The notes under the pieces are model-generated. The model searched no databases. It saw only the letters and a list, made by a program, of their open reading frames with translations, and was not told where the DNA came from. Positions 10,640 through 23,504 of a DNA stretch of 64,000 nt are shown here, in pieces. Every line of letters starts with the position of its first letter. The first letter of the stretch is position 1. The translations under genes were made by a program, and so were the position numbers. Source of the DNA: Dermacentor variabilis (lineage: Eukaryota > Arthropoda > Arachnida > Ixodida > Ixodidae); assembly GCF_050947875.1 (NCBI RefSeq), contig NC_134571.1, forward strand, positions 229,782,024 through 229,846,023, given 5' to 3'.

Positions 10640-11224
10640 TCCGTCATGGCAAGGAATTGTATGTATACATAAAAAGAGGGGGGTATGTGTGTGTATGTTT
10701 GTAGTAGGGGGTATAGGATTAGGGCGGTACGAAAAAATGTACCAACACCGTCCTCTAGACCCATTGCGTTAAGGTACCGTAACAAAGCGTATTATGCATA
10801 AAGTTCACACAACCAACTCTGGTATTACTGCACACGCCAGGCGACGCGAGCTACATTTGCCATGACGCATTCGCGACTGCACCGGATGCTCTCCATATTA
10901 TTCTCGTTAATCGTGCACACTGCACCGAGGCAAAAGAAAGATCATGGGAGCAGGTGCCTTTAAGGTATCTCGACCTTGCGAGGCTCTGCTGCGCGTGCCA
11001 GGGGAGCTGTCCGTGCGAACACTCCCTGGCACAAACCTGCCTCGGCGGCCCCAACCTACGTACCGCTCTGCTTCGAGCTTTGATCCCCCCACTGTCCCTT
11101 GGGTGCCCTGGAGTTCCTGCGCCGCCTGCTTTATTATAATCTCAGGTGCTCTCCTGAGACTTCCGTTTGTAGGTTACATGTGCCCTACCCCAATTGGATC
11201 AGTGCTTATAATAATAAAAAAGCC

Positions 11225-11250
11225 CGATCTATCGTCGCGACGATAGATCG
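11225..11250. repeat. Perfect 26-bp palindrome
   Basis: The half-site CGATCTATCGTCG is followed immediately by its reverse complement. An identical palindrome is at 37789-37814 in the other arm. Confidence 0.85.
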
Positions 11251-11661
11251 CGAAAGCGGCTTTTGCAACATACCGCGCCCGTGCGAAGAGAATTACGGAA
11301 CGCCAACGAGGAATCTGACCACAGCTTCGAACTCGTAACCTCGTCGAGTGACACTCCTGCAACAGGCGTGACCGCTGAAAACCGCATACCACCGGAAACT
11401 TCAGCAGGATCATCCCTCGGTTGCATAACTGTCACCTGTACGGCCAACATGGACCACACCCGCACCGTCCCGCAACATAGAATAAAGAACCAACTTATAA
11501 AGCCCAAACACACGGCTGCACACACACATCACGACAGTACAAGCGAGACGCCATGCTGCTACGCTGCTACTGTTGCCGGATTAAAACTGACTACTGTCAC
11601 CAAGTCTAGCAAGCGTCTCAGGAGCTGGCAACCTCGGCGCGTAGCAACATGGCGGCGCTCT

Positions 11662-12755
11662 TGCGGTTCCCGATTTCAATGCATGGGCCCTATGGGTAGC
11701 TTGTCCTCTAGAGTCAGTATAGTAACTCTATGCACCGTTCCGTCTGTCACAATGATTCATTTTCTACTAGAACAGCACGTGAAAAGCTGTTTTAGCTTTA
11801 TTATTACGCGAAAACATGTTTTGTTTAACTATGAGAACTTGTTATAGCGTGTACGATTATATGTTACGTAAAAAGTATCAGCGGGCCGCTAAAGTTGGAG
11901 GACAGACGACAAGGTTCGCGCTCGCTTTGAAACAGTCGGTTTTCTGTTCTTGCTTTTCTTCACTTGGTCATGCATTGTGGGTGAGTAAAGATGTAATATG
12001 CGTGAATGGAAACATATTATGAAGATTTTACTTTGAGAACGCGTTATTTGCGTAGCCACATCCACGTTTTAGACGAAGCCTCGTACAACACAAGCCTCGC
12101 GGACACATATACCGTCATTCCCATGACGGCACGGTGCCCCCTTAAGAAACTCCCATAGACGGTGGCGCCAGATTTCCCTCTAGGTGTTATAGTGAGAAAC
12201 TCTATGCGTCACCCTTAGGCCATCTGCAGTTGGATCGCTTAAAAATCCACCTATTCTTTTAGCGTGTTTCGCACTCAAACCGCACATGTTTCGTCGAGTT
12301 TTTTGTCTTGGCGGTGCAAGTTGCGTTCCCAAATTCACCGTGTTTATTCATCTTTCGATGCGGTGAACAACGGCTGCTTTCCTTTTTTCCACTAATATCC
12401 TGTTTCACAGCCGGGAGCGAAGCAGTGTCGTTGCCGTTGACGTTTCGACCTTCCTACTTCTCACGTGTTCGGCCGACTGCGCGTGAAACGGACTCGAACG
12501 TTAGGTTGAAACACCAAAAAACAGTCAACGTCGCGAATCAAGCCCGCATGAACAAGCGCGCAAAGCACTCTATTCTCTGGCGAAGCAGCGGAGGGAGCCA
12601 GCCCACGCGACTACAGCGCCGCCACCGAAATCCGCGTCCCGTCCACACTCGCCGCCTCGCTGCAATGCATAGGGCATAGAGTTACTATACTGTCTCTAGA
12701 GGACAAGCTACCCATAGGGCCCATGCATTGAAATCGGGAACCGCAAGAGACATGC
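11662..12755. repeat. Short inverted repeat pair flanking a 0.9-kb segment
   Basis: 11662-11745 is the reverse complement of 12665-12755: both carry 'cttgcggttcccgatttc', 'tgcatgggccctatgggtag' and a CTCTAGAG...AACTCTATG motif. The 0.9 kb between contains another motif copy (12168-12211) and no recognisable gene. A frame of 123 codons at 12308-12679 has no family signal. This may be a non-autonomous element or two independent motif insertions. Confidence 0.65.
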
Positions 12756-12978
12756 GTCTCCCCGCAGGCCGGCTGAGGCCGGTGAACAATAGAAGGCAGC
12801 ATCCACGCGACCCTGCGTTCCCGGATGTTGGTTCCCTAAGTTGGTTTCCAACTGTCCCTATGGGGCCACTGAATACCTAGTGTGTCACGTGATTGGGGAG
12901 TTTTCTTCTCTGTATTGCTGTAGTGCGTGCAATGACACAAAAACCACGTGCTTCCAAACGCCGCTACTCCGCTTCGGA

Positions 12979-15900
12979 ATGGCGCGCGTCTGTGATCGAG
13001 CTGCCATCGGCGATGACGATCGTCGCTGCGAATTTTGCAGCAAACTATTCATACAGAGGAAGAACATGCTGCAACACATCAGGAACGTTCACAAAATGGC
13101 CGTGGATGTCAAGAAATTGATGAAATGCGACGTATGTGGCACTTCCCTGCCTACAATGGAGAAGTATTCGGTGCACCAGATCGCTGCGCACAACTTCGAG
13201 GCTGACGTGCATAAGGGTGAGGAACAGTTTTATTAAATTTATTCTCAGTCATCGTGAGCAAATGACGTTTAAACGCAATATTATATCTTGGACTTTTTTT
13301 AATTTCTTGTTGCGCAGTGTGCTTCCAAAAAGGCAGTTGTTTATGCTTTGCGGGCCTTTGTTTTCTCTTTCTTCATCTGTTTCGCGAAGAGCAGCTTTTG
13401 CGCAGGTGCCTAATTTATTTCCTTGGGGTATTTTGAAGTTTGTGTCCTCGTTAAATATAATTTGTTTGTTTATCCATCTATAGTATAGTCATGTGTGTGC
13501 GCTCCCAGCGATGCGCTACATGACATACGTTTGGCATTGTCTGCTATCCTGCACAGCAACTGGAGTGAAATTTGACGTTTGTACATCTTAATTTTTTTAA
13601 GCGACAGGAGTAAGCTGTTCTGCGTTCTGACGTTGCTCTGTGCCACATGCGTGCGTGGCCTAGTCTTCGCCTCAGTGCACGTTGCAATGCGGCGGAGACG
13701 CAGAACCGGGACCATACATGAATTTGCGGATGTCGCCGGGATGGTTTGCCAGCGTATTGTGGGCAAGCTCTTTAGGAGTACATTTCATAGAATAGAGCGA
13801 AATGTGACGCTCGCGCAACCCCCCCCCCCATTTTTTTTTACTTAAACGAGAGGAGGAATTTGCTCTGCGTTCTGACGTTGCTCTGCGCTACTTGCGTGCG
13901 TGGTGTAGTCTTCGCCTCAGTGCAGGCCGCAATAGGTCCGAATGGAGGCCGACGTAGGTCCAGGACCACACTTGCAATTGCGGCTGTCAGCGGCTTGGTC
14001 TCCCGGCGTACTTTGGGAAAATTCTTTAGTAGTACCACAGTCCTTCAATTGAAGGACTCTGGTTGTAGATTTCATAAAGTATAGCGAAATTTGACGCACG
14101 CGTAATCCTTTTTTCTTTAAGAAGAGTGTGTTAAGAGGCTACTTGGTAAGACATCTTTTTGTGAACGTAAACTGCGCTTGGGAAAAGACACCAACGTACA
14201 AGAAGACAGGAAGAACGCAGACTAGCAACTGGTTTATTGAAATGGCACATAATGCTGCCTCTTCGAACCAGGCGCATGCCCAAGCCAGATCATAGCCGCG
14301 TGACGATGGAACACTCCCTCGCCAAGCCCCTATGTACAGTAAAAAATCAAGCTCTTCTTGAAAAGAAGGAGCTTTTCAAGAAGAAACTGAGGGAAGGGAT
14401 TCACACTGTTCTGGGGTGTAGCTTGCACCACGTGCTCTCAGTTCGTCTTTGTCTTATTGTAACAGCATTGCTGTGAATGTACAGTCTGATTCAATATTGA
14501 GGAAGGAGTGAGCATAGATCATGCTTAAGTTTCATATTTGTTTCTTATTAAAACAAAACTAATATGATAAATTTTTTGAAGTTATGGCGCATTGCATATT
14601 TGAAATTCAATTTTAACAGAAATTTGAGCAGTATCAAGGGTAACCTCATGACACAGTCGAGTTGAAGGTGAGGGAGTAAAATAAATGCTACATTAGCCCG
14701 TGTCCAAAGCCTTCAGAGTGATTATTTTTGTTTGCATCTCTCTCCCAATAGTACTTGTCACTATCTAATGCTATTTTGTGCTTTTATTACAGAATTTCAT
14801 GAATGGAAAGCAGAAGAAGAGGGTAGCCAAAACTGCTGGTTCATTTTGCCCAGGGACCCCAAAAAGCTGGCCAGTGGAGAAACAAGGATCCACTATTACT
14901 GTAATAGATCAGGCGAGGCAAGGAAAAAGGAAGGTCATAGTGACCGTCGGGAGAAAAGTCAGGGGAGCTGTAGGTCTGGTAAGATATGTCTTTCATGTAT
15001 TACCGTCACAATGGACAATACTCAGAGTCCGACACCTGAAGGCACCACCATAAAAGTCAGGTATCAAAGAAACCATTACGGTCATAAGCCAGAAATTCAG
15101 CACTTGAGAATGAGTGACAAGGAAAAGGCCAGCGTAGCAGAGAACCTAGAAAGGGGTGTGCCCATGAAAACCATTCTAAAGCGAGTAAGAACATGTGTGG
15201 CATCCAAGCTGAGGCCAGTGCACTTGGCAGAGTGCTCAACCCTGCATAACATCAAACAGCAGTTTAACATTGCTGCTCCGTAACATTGTCACACTAATGA
15301 CGCTATCAGTGTAGACACGTGGGTGCTTGTGATGAAAGAAAAAGGTGAAACACTTGTCCGCCTGTACAAGGCACAAGGTGCAGTGGACCCGAGTGGTACA
15401 TTTACTTCAGCAGACTTTGCTCTTGTTCTGATGACAGAGCCTCAGAAGGAGCTACTAGAAAATTTGGGCCCTGCAGGTACTGTATGTCTTGAATCCACAC
15501 ATGGAACTACAGAGTACCAGTTTGAGCTGACCACTCTTCTGGTGCTAGATAAAGTAGGATCAGGTGTAGCTATAGCTTATTTCATCTGCAACCGGATGAA
15601 CGAGCAAACTTTGACAGCATTCTTCAAATATCTGGAGTCAGCCATGGCCAAAAAAGTGGCTGCTAAGACATTGATATCTGATGATGCGTCACAATTCTAC
15701 AAAGCATGGTCCATGGTCATGGGTGCTGCACAACAGAAACTTCTCTGTGCCTGGCATGTGGATAACCATTGGCGTAAGAAGATACTCGAGTGTGTAGAGA
15801 AACAGCTAAGGCCACATGTTTACCATTGTGTGTGGCTACTCTTAGAGTTCCTCGCGGAAAAGGCATTTGAAGATTATTTTAAGCAATTCCTTTCTAGTGA

Positions 15901-16828
15901 GGAAGAAAAACTGAGGGACTTCCTGAAGTACTTCAATGACCACTATGCAGTTAGGCCGCAAGAGTGGGCCTATTGCTTTAGGACTAGAGCAGCCGTCAAC
16001 ACTAACATGCACGTTGAGAGCAAGCACAGGACGTTAAAGCATACTATGCTGGAGAGAAAACAGAATAAGCATGGTGACAAACTAATTTCTGCCCTCATGG
16101 ACTTGACAAATCATTTTTTAATGAAAAGGGCTATCCAGATGATGAAAGGCGCAAAAGGTAAGAAGCTGAGCAGAATTCAGAAGAACCACAGGTCTGGCAG
16201 TGAAATGGCAGCTTGTGCCAAATTAAATGAAGATGGCATATGGACTGTGCCATCTCAGTCTATTAAAGGCCTCTCATATAAAGTGTCAAAAGTGGGAGAT
16301 GGTGCTTGCTGTCCTTTGAGGTGCAAGGAATGCGCAGTGTGTGTGCATACTTATATGTGCACTTGCTATGACCATCTTATACACTTTACAGTGTGCAAGC
16401 ACATTCACTGTGTGGTCATCGCTAATCCAACTAGCAGCAACAAGGCCCATGAGAGCTCACCCGAAGAAGCATGTGAGACAAGTCGGGCATTGCACATTGT
16501 ACAGAGTATAACAAAGCTGGAAGCAGCCAAAGCAGTGTCAAGCTCAGCACTCTTAAGAGCAAAAATGGACCCAGTCAGACAGGCAATATCAGATGGTGAA
16601 GTCTCTGAGGGTGTGGCTGAGAATGCAAACAATTTGTTTGAGCCAGTTTTCATGCTTGTTGAAAGTGAAAGTGACCCAAAAAGAAAGATGCCAGACCATT
16701 CAAATAAACCAGCCAACAAAAAAGTTGTGCGCCTGTTAAGATTTCACTCTACAAAAAACCCTAGATTGTGGCAGCCATCATCTAGCCTTTCAAGGCCCAC
16801 TGAAGCTCAAAAGGAAGTCCTTAAATAA
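12979..16828 (+). pseudogene. MULE-type transposase with C2H2 and SWIM zinc fingers (one intron, one nonsense codon)
   Basis: Exon 1 (12979-13216) starts at ATG (MARVCDRAAIG) and encodes two C2H2 fingers, CEFCSKLF...HIRNVH and CDVCGTSL...HQIAAH. The donor G|GTGAGG and the acceptor TTACAG at 14791-14792 join in phase 1 to give VHK-EFHEWKAEEEG, in frame with exon 2 (14793-16828). Exon 2 has a FAR1-like region (HYYCNRSG), then an in-frame TAA at 15281-15283, then the MULE catalytic core: VCLESTHGT (15485-15511, Glu codon where Asp is usual), LISDDASQFYKAW (Asp at 15680) and NMHVESKHRTLK (Glu at 16016). A SWIM finger C-x-C-x9-C-x-H follows at 16358-16402. The spliced protein would be about 757 residues. 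It would bind the element's ends and cut DNA; the nonsense codon and the Asp-to-Glu change argue that this copy is inactive. It lies between the arms of the 34-kb inverted repeat. Confidence 0.85.
13596..14100. repeat. Tandem duplication (about 248-bp unit) in the MULE intron
   Basis: 'ctgcgttctgacgttgctctg' type sequence starts at about 13619 and again at about 13866. The two units stay alignable to their ends, 'gcgaaatgtgacgctcgcgc' and 'gcgaaatttgacgcacgcgt'. A similar end near 13566 ('gtgaaatttgacgtttgtac') suggests a third, partial unit. A short palindrome, 'tccttcaattgaagga', lies in unit two. Confidence 0.7.
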
Positions 16829-17320
16829 CAGCTTAGGGACAGCAACATAGAAACTGAAGAGATAACCACGTCAGCAGGGCACGATTACTGGTAACAAGCC
16901 TCCAGTGCAGTTAGGAAGAGAGAAGTGGTGCAGTAGTGCTGTGCTGTCATGCCTTATTGAAGCAGGTTGAGGGCTCGCATGTTAACAAATCATGACATGT
17001 GGTCTCTGATGATTAGCCCGTCTGTTTTTGTCTGTGGTGTGCAGCCATATGTCACAGCTGGATGGTATGTGTGTTAGAGCACGAGAGAGGCCACCATGCT
17101 TGTTGTATGAGCTGCTGGTAAGTGTTCTGTGAAAATAGGTACAAACCCAGTGGTCATGTGGCAGCTGTTGGATGGTAGTGTGTTAGAGCACGCCTCCATG
17201 CTTGTCATATGAACCGCTGGTAAGTATGTCTGTACATACATATAAGGAAGTGCATTGGATGGTGTGTAGTGCTTCAGTGTGCAAAAGCCTCCAATGTGTT
17301 TTGCTACTTATAAATTTGTG
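16829..17320. other. 3' flank of MULE gene with a short tandem duplication
   Basis: No gene is seen. About 17055-17125 and 17157-17233 are diverged tandem copies ('gtgttagagcacg' ... 'gctggtaagt'), spaced about 104 bp. Confidence 0.6.
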
Positions 17321-17327
17321 TAAACAC

Positions 17328-17560
17328 TCAGTAGCGCAGTAGTTATGATGTTGCACTGCTGAGCTCGAGCTTGCGGGTTCAATCCCAGCAAAGGTGGCGG
17401 CATTTCAGTGGTGGTGAAATGAAAAAAAAAGTGTGTAGTTGAATTTAAGTGCACATCACAAAACCCAAGGTGGTCAAAAATAATACTGAGTCCCGCACTG
17501 TGGCATGCCTCATAATTCGATCTAGATTTTGTGTTCCATGTGATGTTCTTATTGCCCATT
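17328..17560 (+). mobile_element. tRNA-derived SINE, tick Ruka-like
   Basis: RNA polymerase III promoter boxes are visible: a box A-like 'tagcgcagtagt' at 17332-17343 and box B GGTTCAATCCC at 17376-17386, about 33 bases apart as in a tRNA. The body ('aagtgcacatcacaaaaccc', 'aggtggtcaaaa', 'gtggcatgcctcataat') resembles the common tick SINE body I remember as Ruka. A 3' end near 17560, 'gtgttccatgtgatgttc', fits. It is transcribed rightward and encodes no protein. Confidence 0.75.
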
Positions 17561-20500
17561 TGAATAAACTTTTATTTTTCAGATTACCAAAATAGAGGGC
17601 ATATGCAATGGTATTGTGTGCAGTCTGGATAAGTTGCTCTGGTCATGAGCACTCAATTAAAACTTCTGCATATTTAGCTGCAGCAGACAGTGTCATAATG
17701 ATTGTAAAGACTATGCAGAAAGCTTTAGGCCACCCTACATATCAGATCAGTTTTATATTGCATCCCTTATGGTGCATCTCTTACTTGAGTAGGCATAATA
17801 ACAATTGGCAATGCTTCCTTGCACATTTAATATTTTTCTTTTTTTTCTTTTGGAAGAGCAACCTTGGAAGAATAATCTACAACAGTGCTCCTACCTTCTC
17901 TTTCACTGTCTCCCCATTTCTTTTCTACACTTCAACTTCATTCTACGCACTATTTTATTCTCCTCTTCATCCTACATTGAGGGTGTGGGAAAGTGAGCTA
18001 AGTGTGCATAAAGATTGCTGTGCCGAACTTAATTACGGCACTGACGAAGACAAATCTTTGTCAAAGGGTTCACTCCAGCTACATTCTCCCTCCAAACACT
18101 GTTTATCACTTCAAGCCTTCATATTCCTGTGAGTTTTTGTCTTGTTTAACAGTTGTAACAGTCATACTATTTATTACTATCAAGAGCCAGCATACATTTA
18201 GCACTGCAAAGGGCTGTTTAGAAGACGTGCGAGTTTCTACTTCCCTTATGATAAATACTCCAGACATTCAGTCTCTATTTTATGAAAATCTTTCAAACAT
18301 TGCCAGTGATGACCACCATATGGGTTAATGTCGGCATGGGACTGAGGCTTTCCCGCAAAAAGAACAGTTATGTTTTGCTCATATCATGTGACTGGCAGTT
18401 TCTGCTGTAATTTTTGCACTTGTCAACTGCACTGTGAAGAGTTCATTTCTGTGAATATGTGCTGGCCTGATTCTTCTTGTTCACGCATTTCAGATCTTGT
18501 GCTATGAGATGAGGAGGTGTAAAATAAAAACACCGTGTAGATTTCACAATGCCTTTAAGAAACCACGCAAAGCTTGGAGATGAAGCATTACATGCAACTT
18601 GAACCAAGTGTCTGGACACAGTGAGTGAAAGTTGTTTTGTTATGAGCGAGGGTGTCGGTGTTACTTGTAACTACTTTAAATAAAAGTTTGTTTCAAAACA
18701 GTGGCTCAACTCTGTGTTCCCCCGGCAAAAAACAAAACCATTGGGATTTCCAATTCGCTTTTTAAACATAATTGACCTATATGAATAAAAAAAAAAACTT
18801 GCGGAATCAAGATATAAGCTTACCATACCATGGAAACACTTGAAACTCCTTTTGAGAAGCTTACTCATACACGAACACACTATAGCAATTATTTTCAATC
18901 ATATACTCACAATTTGCCGCGTCACCACGTCAAGTTTCAAGGCAGATTTTTTTTAGACTCGAAGCTATATGCTTAATTCTATCCATTGTTTACTGCATTG
19001 CATTTGATTTTCTATAACAAATGAAATTGAATTCTCCATTGATTGCGCCGACGCTCACGTTATAATTGTATGCTATTATTATTGACTAGTCATATATATT
19101 CTTGGGGGGTGGGGGGCTGCACTGGTGGCGTTCTACGAATTTGCGCCGCGTGTTTGTGCGGGTAAGCTTAAGCGCAGAATTTTTTTAGCGCGTTATGAAA
19201 ACAATGCACTGCAGGTATTTTAATTAATGCAACGAGCTGTATGAAATATCGGTCAAGGGGTTGGAAACGTCGTTATAGAGAATCCCGACGATTTTCTTTT
19301 GCGTGTGTGTATTTGTAGTTGATGCAGTTTTCTTTATTTATTTTGGCTACATTGCGCCAATTGCGCTTCCATAGAATAAGGAAACGCGCTTCCACGCGCT
19401 TGCCGACTCGATCGCAAGGGGACAGCCTGATCAACATCAATATCAGCAGCAATGGCGGATTTGCGCTTGCCATGGCGCTTGCAAAGTTTTCAATAGTTTT
19501 CGCCTTTTAAGTGATGCTTTTGCTATTTTAACGTGTGGAGGTTCATTGTACGTCTGTTTTTTCAAGTTTGGCATGTGTTTTAACACATGTGAAGGTGTAG
19601 TCTTTTCTTCTTCAGCGGATATTTGTACAAGACCCTGTTCACCGTCTATCAGGTAAGATGTGTACGTATGCTACACGCAATCGTAGTGCTTCACTAAGCC
19701 ACAGTGCACTACAAAGTTAAGCATGAGCGGTACACAAAATTCACAAGTTCTTAGTATTGCCAAGAACAACCATTGCTTGGTGAAGTTCTCACAGGCGTTG
19801 TAGAAGTTGTTGGGCGCGGCAGTGCTGAACGTAGCGTTAGCGGCTTAAATCGTGTTTTTTACTAGTAACAACGTGTCACTATTTCATATTATTGGCGCGT
19901 CTCCAGGACACCAAATCGATAACGGGGACACCAGAGCTAGAACGCGGACTGGTCCATGGGTTGGGGCTCGCCGAGGCCTGCGCTTGCTAGTAGTATATCT
20001 ATGATGTCTGTAGGCTGTGTAAGTCTTACTTTCCGAATTTTCTGACGCATTTTAAGATCAGCTGTCCGCTTTCGCGGACAAGGCTGGAGTCAGGGTGGTC
20101 CGTGAGTTGGAGCAACATAACCTGCTTCCAGTTTAGGACCGCCCTGCTTCCAGTTTTGATCCCTCCGCTGCCCCTTGGGTACCCTGCCGCCTCCTTGATT
20201 ATATTCTAATGCTCTCCTGAGGCATCTGTTTGCCGGTTACATGTGCCCTCCTGGAGCAGTACTCACTACAACACCAGTCAGAACCTTGCCCATTGGTTTA
20301 CCTATGTGTGGCCGCAAATATCTGAAACTTAATGCCAGTGCAACAGGTTTGTTGGCAAGGGTGTCAGATCGTTGCTTTGTGTTGAATCGGCCTTTTCTCA
20401 ATTCTTAAGAATTTAATTGGAATGCACCTGACCAGTGCTGCTCTGTGGTGCTTGCCACCAGTCCCTTGGACAGGGAAGACATATGAGAATCCCTGTGCAT

Positions 20501-20765
20501 ACACTTTATATGCAGTGGTGTGACCGCTTCCTTTGGGAAACTACCACGTTAGCGATATTGTGAGCGCAATGTGACTTTCCTTCATCTTCCTCATCCGTAC
20601 GTAGTGTGTGTCGCTTCTTCCTCGCCATAGCTCTAGCTCGGCAAGAATAAAGCGGTTCCTTAGAAGCGGTGGAGGTGCTGGGGTTCTGCATACCAAGGAC
20701 GTATAAGGTAACAGTGTTTGTGCCTTTAATATGTCGCATTCGATTATTTTGAGACGTGGTGGCGT
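17561..20765. other. AT-rich non-coding region
   Basis: No supported gene. The longest frame (17608-18132, 174 codons) is low-complexity and rich in Phe/Ser. A sequence resembling the 3' flank of tick Penelope-type elements (about 18040-18110, 'gacgaagacaaatctttgtc') is a weak lead. 20146-20270 is about 125 bp similar to 11077-11205 of the left arm in the same orientation ('gatccctccgctgccccttg'). Confidence 0.5.
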
Positions 20766-21116
20766 TCATGCGTCAGCACGTAGTGCAAGGACATCCACAA
20801 TGTAAGAGGTACATGATTCTCGAATTTTATACTCTCTCCGGGCTTTTCTCGCGACCTCAGCACAAGTAGTGGGAGCATCAAAAAACTGACAAAGCTGGTG
20901 CATGAATGTTTCCCAGTCAAAAAGATCTGGCTCTTGGATCAAAGCCAATTTTTTTTTACATTGTAGAGGCAGACGGGCATGCTGTGAAGTTTCTAAGAAC
21001 TGTCCCACCATTGCTGACTCTGTTGTACATTTATCAAACCACTTGATTCTCACCAAGCTCAAGCTATGGTGACAAAGATGCGCCACGTGCTTTACAGTCA
21101 CATATTGCACTCGCAA
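20766..21116 (-). pseudogene. Ty3/Gypsy-type gag fragment
   Basis: The minus-strand frame reads LPLQCKKKLALIQEPDLFDWETFMHQL...TCAEVARKARREYKIRESCTSYIVDVLALRADA. The spacing W-x2-F ... F ... A-x2-AR ... ES-x3-Y-I-x-D-V-L-x-L is that of the retrotransposon gag core of arthropod Ty3/Gypsy elements. No protease, reverse transcriptase or integrase follows, and the frame starts at an internal Met. It is a solitary fragment; 20590-20760 downstream might be part of its 3' LTR, but no matching partner was found. Confidence 0.5.
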
Positions 21117-22934
<1,818 letters not shown>

Positions 22935-23179
22935 CGCACGTCAGTGCCTTTCCTTCTGCTGAGCCAGTGGGGGTTAGAAAATTTGTTGAACACTTCCATG
23001 TATCGAGCGGTGGCCGCCAGCGTAGAAAGTGTTTTCTCTCTCCTTCTTTTGAGCAAGGGTATTCCAAGCACTATAAAGGACGTCTTCGCCAATGGACTTG
23101 AGCCTTCAGTTTTTGATCAAACTAGCATGTCTGTCGCTCTCCATCGGGAAACTTGCAGAGTTGACCACTCCGTAACAAT

Positions 23180-23400
23180 GTGAAGTAAACATTCATTGTT
23201 ACTCGTTGCCTTGTTGCCGTATCTCCTGCCTGGCCCCCTGAGGACTCACGAGCCGCTGCAAAATGCAGTCAGCGGCACGATCCTGAGCACCTGGGTGCAC
23301 AGTTTGTAAGAATTGGTGCCAGCGGTTCGATCCGACAACCAATGGTAAGCTCCAGACCACCAAGCCCACGCTACTTCCACAGTCTTGGGTTCCCATCTTT
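23180..23400 (+). other. Possible LTR end with primer-binding-site-like sequence
   Basis: 'agtaaacattcattgttactcg' could be an LTR R region, and 'gaattggtgccagcggttcg' at about 23312 resembles the start of a tRNA primer-binding site after an LTR. No second LTR or pol gene was found, so the call is weak. Confidence 0.2.
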
Positions 23401-23470
23401 AATACGGAGCAGCAGCAAAAAAAGAATTGACAGCTGTGAATAAGGTATGCGGATGTGGGCTGCTTCCCTT

Positions 23471-23504
23471 GAACTTCCTGAAGGCAAATGCCTTCAGGAA
23501 GTTC
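23471..23504. repeat. Perfect 16-bp-stem hairpin
   Basis: GAACTTCCTGAAGGCA (23471-23486) pairs perfectly with 23489-23504 across a 2-base loop. Confidence 0.85.

Larger units (their letters stand above)
7285..11668 (+). repeat. Left arm of large inverted repeat
   Basis: This 4.4-kb segment is the reverse complement of 35113-41705, apart from a LINE inserted at 35126-37377 in the other arm. Mirror positions add up to about 49,037 over most of the length; 10374-10601 pairs with 38436-38663, for example. Outer ends are 'ccatagagttagtagaac' here and its complement near 41700. Differences are scattered substitutions and small indels. Several ORFs of 60-125 codons are open in both arms, but their differences are largely amino-acid changing, and none matches a family I recognise. 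The arm holds two hairpins, a tandem duplication and a perfect palindrome, listed separately. Confidence 0.92.

Noticed and set aside
11229..11525. 98-codon frame open in both large arms (also 37514-37810)
   Set aside because: Differences between the arms are mostly amino-acid changing, so there is no sign of constraint.
12308..12679. 123-codon frame between the short inverted repeats
   Set aside because: Basic, low-information composition running into the repeat; no family signal.
17608..18132. 174-codon plus-strand frame
   Set aside because: Low complexity, Phe/Ser-rich, no domain, no splice or homology support; AT-rich chance frame.
20590..20765. 3' LTR of the gag fragment
   Set aside because: No matching second LTR found in the window and no clear TG/CA ends.
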